DNA of 29,171 nt, from the NCBI GenBank assembly GCA_002721165.1, contig PBJS01000010.1:101280-130450 (forward strand). The letters are read 5' to 3'. The notes below the pieces were generated by a model. The model made no database searches. It was given only the letters and a program-made list of their open reading frames with translations, and had not been told where the DNA came from. Each line of letters starts with the position of its first letter. Positions within the stretch are counted from its first letter, which is position 1. Shown here piece after piece: positions 22,944-29,171 of this stretch. The DNA comes from Legionellales bacterium. GTDB taxonomy: Bacteria; Pseudomonadota; Gammaproteobacteria; Eutrophobiales; Eutrophobiaceae. The translations under genes and the position numbers were made by a program.

Positions 22944-24695
22944 TTAGCTTACGGCGAGCATTGGCGATTGGTCCCAGTCATTTCGATCAATAAAATCTTC
23001 GCGCGTACGAAACCTAGATAATTTCCCAGACGATGTGCGGATAAGGGTGTGCAATGGCACAAGGTCGATTATACAATCGATGCCTAGATCGGCACGTATT
23101 GCACGATCTATGCGTTCCACCAAATTACGACGTTTCTCGACATTTGCTTCACGACATTGAATCACGATAACCGCCTTTTCGTGGCCATCCGGGCCCGGAA
23201 CAGAAAAAGCGGAAGCATCACCTGGTCTAACTTCCGGTTCCTGTTCCGCCAAATATTCTAGATCCTGAGGCCAAATATTGCGTCCATTTATGATAATCAA
23301 ATCCTTTTTTCGACCGGTGATAATGATGTCACCGCCCGCGCAGTAGCCAATATCTCCTGTATCAAGCCATCCGTCTTCGGATAAGACATCGGGATGGTTC
23401 CCGCCGTCTCCGAAGTAACCCGACATGACGCTAGGCCCGCGCACATAAACACTGCCGCAATACCGCTCGGGAAGTTCTAACCCACTCTCGTCTCGAATCG
23501 CTACTTGATGACCCGGGAGGGGCTGCCCACAATTCACGAATTGGTTACTGCGGGAAAGCTTAAGAGGCCCCTCGTTCGCTATCGGCACAGCTCGCTGAGT
23601 TTCACTCAAATGCTTGCCGTCTACCCATTCCGAACGCAGACCTTGGTTCAATGGAGCGAAGCTGACAGCCAAAGAAGATTCCGCCAACCCGTAACATGGC
23701 AAAAATGCCCGCTTATCAAACCCGCTCAACGCCAATTCTTCCGCAAAGCTAAGGAGCGGCTCCGACCGTATTGTCTCAGCGCCGACACCGGCCACGCGCC
23801 AAGCGCTCAAATCAAGCATTTCAACGTCTTCTCTACGAAGTCTACGCGCACATAGCTCATAACCAAATGGAGGCCCAAAAGAAATCGTCGCCTTACTTTC
23901 AGACATTCGAACGAGCCATTGTCGTGGACGCATCGCAAATTCACGTGTGCCGAGATAGTCGACTGACATCTGCGATACGATTGGTGCCAAGACGAGTCCA
24001 ACGAGACCCATATCATGGTAGTAAGGTAACCACGACACTGCCCTATCTTCGGGTGTCATCTGCAGATGGTCAATCGTACATGATAAATTACTCATGACCG
24101 CGCGTTGTGTAATCATCACACCTCGTGGGAAACGAGTGCTGCCAGACGTGTATTGAAGATGGGCCAATTCATTGGCCTCAAGCGGGTCCAGTTTTACGGG
24201 ATTGGCTGCGAATTTAGAAAACGATTTTGCAGATCCGATAAATTGTAGATGCAACCCTTCGGAAGCTTCGGCAAGGAATGCACCGTACTCAGATGGTCCA
24301 ACGCAAACCCGTGCTTGTGAGTCAGTTAGTAATCGACGGAGGTGATTGATGTACTCGCTGCCGCCCCCAAGCTGCAATGGCGGTGGAACTGGAACTGGAA
24401 CGAGTCCTGCATACTGACACCCAAAAAAGAATCGTTGGAAATTCGGATGCGTTTCCGCGACGAGAGCGACCCTGTCCCCACGTTTTAATCCTAGGCTATG
24501 CAATCGATAGGCAATAGCAAGGGCGTCATCGCGCAACTCTGAGTAAGGAAGTACCGCGAAGAGTTCGCCCGTACCGGCGTAAAAATTACAACCGGTGTGG
24601 CCCAAAGCCGCATAATCCAGAGCCTCTGCAAGGGTCGTAAAATCGGCGTATCTTCGTACTAGGTGATGCTCAGTCGGCGTCGGTATTACGCTCAC
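22944..24695 (-). CDS. acsR: Fatty acyl-AMP ligase / acyl-ACP synthetase
   Basis: A 583-residue ANL-superfamily adenylating enzyme. Core motif A3 is QYTSGSTRFPRGVMIT (181-196), A7 is DTGDIGY, and A8 is GRKKDLIIINGRN. AWRVAGVGAE and the GTREFAMRPRQWL insert are of the FAAL type, which lets acyl-AMP pass to an ACP pantetheine rather than to CoA. With the ACP encoded downstream it should load the fatty acid for SPT. Start is GTG at 24695 with GGGGGAG nine bases upstream. It is the first gene of the leftward block acsR-cerR-acpR-spt and diverges from the bCerS gene. Confidence 0.9.
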   Translation of the reverse strand: MSVIPTPTEHHLVRRYADFTTLAEALDYAALGHTGCNFYAGTGELFAVLPYSELRDDALAIAYRLHSLGLKRGDRVALVAETHPNFQRFFFGCQYAGLVPVPVPPPLQLGGGSEYINHLRRLLTDSQARVCVGPSEYGAFLAEASEGLHLQFIGSAKSFSKFAANPVKLDPLEANELAHLQYTSGSTRFPRGVMITQRAVMSNLSCTIDHLQMTPEDRAVSWLPYYHDMGLVGLVLAPIVSQMSVDYLGTREFAMRPRQWLVRMSESKATISFGPPFGYELCARRLRREDVEMLDLSAWRVAGVGAETIRSEPLLSFAEELALSGFDKRAFLPCYGLAESSLAVSFAPLNQGLRSEWVDGKHLSETQRAVPIANEGPLKLSRSNQFVNCGQPLPGHQVAIRDESGLELPERYCGSVYVRGPSVMSGYFGDGGNHPDVLSEDGWLDTGDIGYCAGGDIIITGRKKDLIIINGRNIWPQDLEYLAEQEPEVRPGDASAFSVPGPDGHEKAVIVIQCREANVEKRRNLVERIDRAIRADLGIDCIIDLVPLHTLIRTSSGKLSRFRTREDFIDRNDWDQSPMLAVS

Positions 24696-25130
24696 TAATT
24701 CAACTCCCCCGGTTAAATAACGGTCAATCTGTAGTGTCCGTTGCTGTTTTGGTAAACCAACTACGGCAACCTCAAACTAAAAACATTATTCCCACTAGTC
24801 CTAATGAGCCACAGTTTGTGCGACCCGCCTAATGCCTTATAACTCCGCATGTGCGGCCCCCCTCAATATGGCTTTCCCTTCTAAAACCATAGGTTAAGCG
24901 GCCAGCACGCCGTTCTTTTGGGCTTTTATTATCTCAATACAGTGCCTGGATGAACTGTAACGTTGCGTTAATATTACGTTAATTTTCAGTTGTTGTTGTA
25001 TTTCCTTAATTAACGAATACTCTCAACCCCTGGATTTTAGGGGAGAAACTAGCACCATTCAAGGTTTTAGCGCTTATTAGCGTCTACGTTAAGCGGTAAG
25101 CACTACCTCGGTGGTCCATCGGAGGGCAAC
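24696..25130. promoter_or_regulatory. Divergent regulatory gap of the ceramide genes
   Basis: A 435-base gap between the start codons of the acyl-AMP ligase and bCerS genes, with no open frame worth calling. It is AT-rich and carries four CGTTAA hexamers: plus strand at 24966, 24977 and 25087, and the reverse form TTAACG at 25010-25015. The first two sit in the near-palindrome CGTTAATATTACG. A hairpin CCCCT/AGGGG lies at 25026-25042. These look like regulator sites or promoter elements; no -35/-10 pair is unambiguous. Confidence 0.4.
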
Positions 25131-26279
25131 TTGCTTAAAATCGTTCCGGTAGAAGGGTATCGTGCCATGGGGCAGTTTATCAACGTGCCTTGGCCTATTT
25201 ATGCAACAGATCCGAATTGGGTGCCACCTTTAAAGTTCGAACGACGCATTCATTTCAGCCGCCACAACCCTTATTTCAAACACGCAAAGTGGCGAGCCTG
25301 GTTGGCATATAGGGGACATCGCGCAGTAGGTCGGATCAGCGCACAAATAGACCAATTACGAATCGACAAATACAACGATCGCACTGGCCACTTTGGCATG
25401 TTAGAGGCAGAAGATTGCCACGAGGTATTTTCTGCATTGTTCGAAACGGCGGAAACATGGTTGAGATCGAATGATGTGCAAACTATCCAAGGGCCATTCA
25501 ACTTTTCGATTAATGATGAATGTGGACTATTGGTTGAGGGGTTCGATTCACCTCCGTCAGTCATGATGGGGCACGCACGACCGTACTACGCGACGCACGT
25601 AGAATATAACGGTTATAAAAAAATTAAAGACGTCGTTGCATACAGAATGCACCCGGACTTCACCATTACGACTACGATGGAAAAAATTATCCAGCGATCT
25701 ACCCGAGTCCGTAAAGGTCAATTTAAATTGCGTCCTCTGCGACGCGATCAAATTTTTGATGAGATTGAAATTCTTCGAGATATTTTTAATGACGCCTGGC
25801 AAGACAACTGGGGTTTCGTACCTTTCACGGTGGCGGAGTTCAAAGACCTTGGGACTATGTTGAAATCACTGGTCAATAAGGATTTCATCAAAATAGGTGA
25901 AATCGATGGTGACCCAGTTTCATTTATTGTTTGCCTTCCCAATATTAACGAATCAATCGCGGACTTAAACGGGCGGCTTTTCCCGCTAGGTTGGTTGACT
26001 TTACTCTGGCGATTGAAGGTTTCGCACCCTAAATCTGTACGAGTAGCGCTAATGGGAATTCGTAAGCCATACCAAGGCGGCCTTACCGGAAGCGGTATTT
26101 CTCTTGCAATGATCAACAGCATAAAACAGCCAGTTATAAGGCAGGGCGCGACAGAAGTGGAAATGGGATGGATACTTGAGGAAAACAAATCCATGCGAAA
26201 TATCATCGAGGCGATTGGCGGCAAAGTAGTTAAGCGTTACCGTGTATATGAGAAATCAATAAGTACAGGTTTGACTTAA
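25131..26279 (+). CDS. bcerS: Bacterial ceramide synthase (bCerS-like)
   Basis: A 382-residue protein of the GNAT-like family once annotated as dATP pyrophosphohydrolase or N-acetyltransferase and shown in Caulobacter to N-acylate the long-chain base. Marks are FINVPWPIYATDPNWVPPL (17-35), RISAQID, GPFNFSINDECGLLVEGFD (134-152), the MGHARPYY stretch and EVEMGWILEENKSMRNIIEAIGG in the last 40 residues (region only). It has no membrane segments, unlike eukaryotic ceramide synthases. Start is TTG at 25131 with GGAGGG at 25121-25126, a strong ribosome site that settles the start. It is the first gene of a rightward block with the Tam41-like and desaturase genes. Confidence 0.88.
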   Translation: MLKIVPVEGYRAMGQFINVPWPIYATDPNWVPPLKFERRIHFSRHNPYFKHAKWRAWLAYRGHRAVGRISAQIDQLRIDKYNDRTGHFGMLEAEDCHEVFSALFETAETWLRSNDVQTIQGPFNFSINDECGLLVEGFDSPPSVMMGHARPYYATHVEYNGYKKIKDVVAYRMHPDFTITTTMEKIIQRSTRVRKGQFKLRPLRRDQIFDEIEILRDIFNDAWQDNWGFVPFTVAEFKDLGTMLKSLVNKDFIKIGEIDGDPVSFIVCLPNINESIADLNGRLFPLGWLTLLWRLKVSHPKSVRVALMGIRKPYQGGLTGSGISLAMINSIKQPVIRQGATEVEMGWILEENKSMRNIIEAIGGKVVKRYRVYEKSISTGLT

Positions 26280-26301
26280 TCCTACTTCCGTACATATAAA
26301 T

Positions 26302-27264
26302 ATGACACTAACTAATAGTTCAAAAGGTTTATCTGAGCTGATTGATACCGAACTGCGAACTCCAGTTTCGCGTGGCGCACTTGCGATAACAAATATTCTG
26401 AAGACGCGCTACGGTGATGCCGTTCTCGGAATTCTCTACTACGGTTCATGCTTTAGAAGTGGCATCGAAAAAGACGGGATCTTAGACATGTTTGTTGTTG
26501 TCGATGACTACCGAAACACCTACCGCAAAAGTACTCTCGCGATCGCAAATAAATTATTACCACCAAATGTGTTTTATTGCGAGTCAGATTTCGAGGGCGA
26601 TACGCTACGGACTAAATACGCCGTTATTACGCTAGACCAATTCACGCACCGTTGTTCCTCTGAATGCTTTCATACATTTTTTTGGGCACGGTTCGCTCAG
26701 CCCACTGCACTAACCTATGTGCGAGACGAGACTGTTCGGTCAGCGCTAGTAGTATCGATCGAACGAGCATTCGATACCTTTATCACACGCGTAATGCCGA
26801 TATTACCTCCAAATTTCGATGCCCAAACATTGTGGCGGGTTGGTCTTTCCGAAAGTTACCGCACTGAATTACGGCCCGAAACTCCAGAGGTTTCGGTAAA
26901 TCTCACCAAAAGTAGCGCGGGTCGCTACCGTACCCTAACCGCAATTGCGCTCGCCGAGCGAGAGAATATTAAAACTATCGCAAGCATAAACTGTGCGGAA
27001 GAATTTATCGCCGAGATTCCTGAGGGTCAGCGCTGGCTCGCGCGTCAAGCGTGGCGCTTACGCCGCCCCCATGGGAAACTTATAAATTTACTCCGAATCA
27101 TAAAAGCAGCGTTTACCTTCGACGGCGGGGTCGACTACGTACTCTGGAAAATCGAACGTCATTCCGGAATCAAGGTTGAAGCAACGCCGTTGTTACGTCG
27201 ACATCCCTTATTAGCGTGCTGGCCAATTGTGTGGCGCTTATATCGCGCCGGCGCTTTCCGTTGA
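26302..27264 (+). CDS. Tam41/Mmp37-like nucleotidyltransferase
   Basis: A 320-residue protein that resembles the mitochondrial CDP-diacylglycerol synthase Tam41. YYGSCFRSG at 46-54 followed by ILDMFVVVDD at 60-69 gives the pol-beta-type Gly-Ser and paired-Asp metal site, and later segments TKYAVITLDQF, ARFAQPTALTYVRDE and LWRVGLSESYRTEL are in the order and spacing of Tam41 (KYGVI, QKPV, TQLSYTGD as I recall). Tam41 makes CDP-diacylglycerol from CTP and phosphatidate. Here, 22 bases after bCerS and with a ceramide kinase in the locus, ceramide-1-phosphate is an attractive substrate, giving CDP-ceramide; this is inference. An ordinary phosphatidate cytidylyltransferase is the alternative. Confidence 0.7.
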   Translation: MTLTNSSKGLSELIDTELRTPVSRGALAITNILKTRYGDAVLGILYYGSCFRSGIEKDGILDMFVVVDDYRNTYRKSTLAIANKLLPPNVFYCESDFEGDTLRTKYAVITLDQFTHRCSSECFHTFFWARFAQPTALTYVRDETVRSALVVSIERAFDTFITRVMPILPPNFDAQTLWRVGLSESYRTELRPETPEVSVNLTKSSAGRYRTLTAIALAERENIKTIASINCAEEFIAEIPEGQRWLARQAWRLRRPHGKLINLLRIIKAAFTFDGGVDYVLWKIERHSGIKVEATPLLRRHPLLACWPIVWRLYRAGAFR

Positions 27265-27280
27265 TTTGTGATCCACTACT

Positions 27281-28369
27281 TTGACTGATAAACAACAAAA
27301 TTCCGAACCGGATCAAATGCGCCCAATCTCCGCAAGCGAAGCGAAGACATTGGTTGAAGATTTATTTGACCTACGACCTACCATCTACTGGGTCGATTTT
27401 CTCTTTAGTGCAACAATAACGTACGGCGGTGTCGCGTTATACCTGACCGCGCCGATTTACTCCGCATTGCAAATTGCCGCGTTTTTGGTTGCGGGGATCG
27501 CCCTATTTCGCATCTCAACTTTCATGCATGAAATTGTACATATACGCAAAAACCACATGAAAGTATTTAAGCTCGTATGGAATTGCTTTGCGGGAATTCC
27601 GTTGTTAACTCCATCGCTTTTTTATACAACGCACGCCGATCACCACTCCAATCGCTACTATGGAACCGCAGCCGACGGCGAGTATCTTCCATTTCGCGTT
27701 ACCGGGCCTTCGCGGATTTTGGGATTTATCGCGACAATTCCTCTGCTCCCAATCTTGGCGACGGCGAGAGCTCTTGTCTTGGTCCCTCTATCACTAGTGT
27801 TTCCGCCGCTACGCAGGTGGTTGCTTGCTAGAGCATCTGCAGCGGTGATTAGTCACGCCCATCAACGTCGTAATGTGCCGAATATTTGGAGTCCGGTATG
27901 GCTGGCGGCAGATCTCGGGGGTTTTGTTTATGCAGCATCTATTATGTTTTTAACAATTCGCGGCACTATCGCCCTTGAAACGCTTGGAATGTTGTATCTC
28001 TTAATCGTCTACGCAATTGGTCTGAACTGGTTGCGAACACTCGCGGCGCATCGCTACGGCAATTCAGGCCGAGAAGTGAGCCACTCTGATCAGGTACTCG
28101 ATTCGATCAACATCACGGGGAATCCAATATTAACAGAGTTAATTTTTCCGGTCGGATTACGATACCACGCGTTGCATCATTTGTTACCATCGTTGCCATA
28201 TCATGCACTCCCTAGAGCGCACGCTCGCCTTATGGAGGCACTACCTGCGGATTCATCTTACCGATCTACAAATTGTCCAAATGCGGTAATCGCCATTCGG
28301 CAACTATGGCGAGACGCTAATATGTGTCAGGACAGCGCCGCGGCGATGAAGCTATGGCGTCAGGGGTGA
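27281..28369 (+). CDS. Membrane fatty-acid/sphingolipid desaturase or hydroxylase
   Basis: A 362-residue integral-membrane di-iron enzyme, distinct from the DEGS-like one. Histidine boxes are HEIVH at 83-87, HADHH at 118-122 and HALHH at 296-300, with His257 in AAHRYGN as a possible extra ligand. Several hydrophobic helices lie around them (about 40-80, 145-175, 205-250). The family inserts double bonds or hydroxyls into acyl or sphingoid chains. It begins 16 bases after the Tam41-like gene and ends the rightward ceramide block, so its substrate is probably the ceramide acyl or base chain. Start is TTG at 27281 by reading, or ATG at 27317; neither has a good ribosome site. Confidence 0.8.
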   Translation: MTDKQQNSEPDQMRPISASEAKTLVEDLFDLRPTIYWVDFLFSATITYGGVALYLTAPIYSALQIAAFLVAGIALFRISTFMHEIVHIRKNHMKVFKLVWNCFAGIPLLTPSLFYTTHADHHSNRYYGTAADGEYLPFRVTGPSRILGFIATIPLLPILATARALVLVPLSLVFPPLRRWLLARASAAVISHAHQRRNVPNIWSPVWLAADLGGFVYAASIMFLTIRGTIALETLGMLYLLIVYAIGLNWLRTLAAHRYGNSGREVSHSDQVLDSINITGNPILTELIFPVGLRYHALHHLLPSLPYHALPRAHARLMEALPADSSYRSTNCPNAVIAIRQLWRDANMCQDSAAAMKLWRQG

Positions 28370-28409
28370 AACAGTCCGCTTTTAATGCAAATCGCCGTAT
28401 ATTTCCCGC

Positions 28410-29087
28410 TTAATTTACCTTCTTGGCTGCTTTCTTTTTGGTCTTGCCACGAGCACTCGACCGTCGTTTTGGAGACGCAGTAACTCTGCCACGCGTCGAT
28501 TTTACCGCCGCTTTCGGTATGTCACTTCCTAGCAACCCAGCGGTTTCAAGTTGCTCCATCGACTCAGCCGTGAATTCTGCCCGGGGGGCATCCCCAGCGA
28601 TTACAAACATCAGGATAGAGTATTCGTCGGATGCGCCTTTGGTTACATTTTCAAAACGGCGGATCGCGCCTGGAGGAAACGAAATCACATCCAATGGTTT
28701 TAGGTCAACGTGCTCAACCTTACCTTGTTCGTTTTCCCAACTAGCGCGCCAGAGCCCGGTAATACCAATGAAAGTTTCATTGGTGTCGTGGTTATGCATC
28801 ATCGGACCCTTCCCAGGTAGAGCACGACAATAACCCAAGTTAAACCCTTCGGATATTTTAACTGCTGCCATCCGTGCTGCCGCCTCACCGACTGGAGACA
28901 CAACACTATCATCCTCGGTCGTTGGTGGCTGAAAACCAATCACATTGTAGAGGATCCGTTCAGCGCCAGGCATATAACTATCCGGCAAGCCGCCATCGGA
29001 CCCCTTAATTCGAGAGAAGCGAGCTACGCGTTTCATCATTTCTTTTCGCGAAACTGGTTTACGTGGGATTTGTTCAGCATATTTCAT
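28410..29087 (-). CDS. Cupin-domain protein with basic C-terminal tail
   Basis: A 225-residue protein with one cupin barrel at about 75-165. The first metal motif has His98, His100 and Glu104 (MMHNHDTNETF); the second reads FPPGAIRRFENV, where Arg143 replaces the His expected by the PxGxxHxxxN pattern, so metal binding may use three ligands or be lost. The last 34 residues (192-225) are Lys/Arg/Ala-rich with KTKKKAAKK, like a histone-H1-type or DNA-binding tail. AAAGGAG lies at good distance before the ATG at 29087. Function is unknown; family members include dioxygenases, isomerases and regulators. It converges with the desaturase gene. Confidence 0.8.
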   Translation of the reverse strand: MKYAEQIPRKPVSRKEMMKRVARFSRIKGSDGGLPDSYMPGAERILYNVIGFQPPTTEDDSVVSPVGEAAARMAAVKISEGFNLGYCRALPGKGPMMHNHDTNETFIGITGLWRASWENEQGKVEHVDLKPLDVISFPPGAIRRFENVTKGASDEYSILMFVIAGDAPRAEFTAESMEQLETAGLLGSDIPKAAVKSTRGRVTASPKRRSSARGKTKKKAAKKVN

Positions 29088-29140
29088 TATTATCTCCTTT
29101 AGACGACTAATCGGAGCAGGAGACGCAATAATAACCAGCG

Positions 29141-29155
29141 GTCAGAAATTTTGAC
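29141..29155. promoter_or_regulatory. Near-palindrome upstream of the cupin gene
   Basis: GTCAGAAATTTTGAC is symmetric at six of seven base pairs around a central A. It is 54 bases upstream of the cupin start, where an operator would sit. A single copy is visible before the window ends. Confidence 0.3.
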
Positions 29156-29171
29156 ATCTTTGCTCACAAAA

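Noticed and set aside
23505..24097. Plus-strand frames of 108-116 codons inside the acyl-AMP ligase
   Set aside because: They lie wholly antisense to a motif-rich gene and show no protein-like pattern.
1..29171. tRNA, rRNA, CRISPR arrays, insertion sequences, phage genes
   Set aside because: Looked for on both strands and not seen: no cloverleaf-like TTCGA arms in gaps, no regular repeats, no transposase or integrase motifs.

Overview
The window looks like the chromosome of a Gram-negative proteobacterium, most likely a gammaproteobacterium of an uncultured or marine type. The evidence is an EF-G of the second (EF-G2) class found in gammaproteobacteria, a TPMT-type methyltransferase, an inner-membrane LptF/LptG pair and a GC content near one half by eye. 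I saw no tRNA, rRNA, transposase, integrase or CRISPR array. This placement is inference.

Left part (1-10200) is a string of mostly single metabolic and housekeeping genes: the 3' end of a CoxL/XdhA-type molybdenum hydroxylase subunit, a small RRM RNA-binding protein, an AzoR-type azoreductase, EF-G2, a cytosolic trypsin-fold protease, an alpha/beta hydrolase, a tartrate/D-malate dehydrogenase, an LLM-family flavin oxidoreductase and a thiopurine methyltransferase. Between the hydrolase and the dehydrogenase lies a compact unit that length cut-offs miss: a 26-codon peptide gene behind a 13-base Shine-Dalgarno match, followed by a hairpin with a GUGA loop and a terminator-like stem.

Right part (10295-28369) is the main interest: an apparently complete bacterial sphingolipid locus. 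A leftward block encodes a fatty acyl-AMP ligase, a ceramide-type reductase (CerR), an acyl carrier protein and serine palmitoyltransferase. Divergently from it run a bacterial ceramide synthase (bCerS-like), a Tam41/Mmp37-like nucleotidyltransferase and a membrane desaturase. A second leftward block encodes LptF, LptG, a MobA-like nucleotidyltransferase, a desaturase that reads like the eukaryotic dihydroceramide delta-4 desaturase DEGS1, and a lipid kinase of the ceramide kinase type. Divergent from that block are a CDP-alcohol phosphotransferase with a large N-terminal domain and a LicC-like nucleotidyltransferase. A phosphoglycerate-mutase-like enzyme, a microsomal-type epoxide hydrolase and a CoA-pyrophosphatase-like Nudix protein lie among them.

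Read together, the genes suggest this order: a dedicated acyl-ACP supply and SPT make the long-chain base, bCerS and CerR make dihydroceramide, a DES-like enzyme may add a delta-4 double bond, the kinase makes ceramide-1-phosphate, nucleotidyltransferases and the CDP-alcohol enzyme add a phospho head group, and LptF/G move the finished lipid toward the outer membrane. The core ceramide steps are well supported by sequence. The double bond, the head group and the export role are inference. The window ends with a cupin protein carrying a histone-H1-like basic tail.
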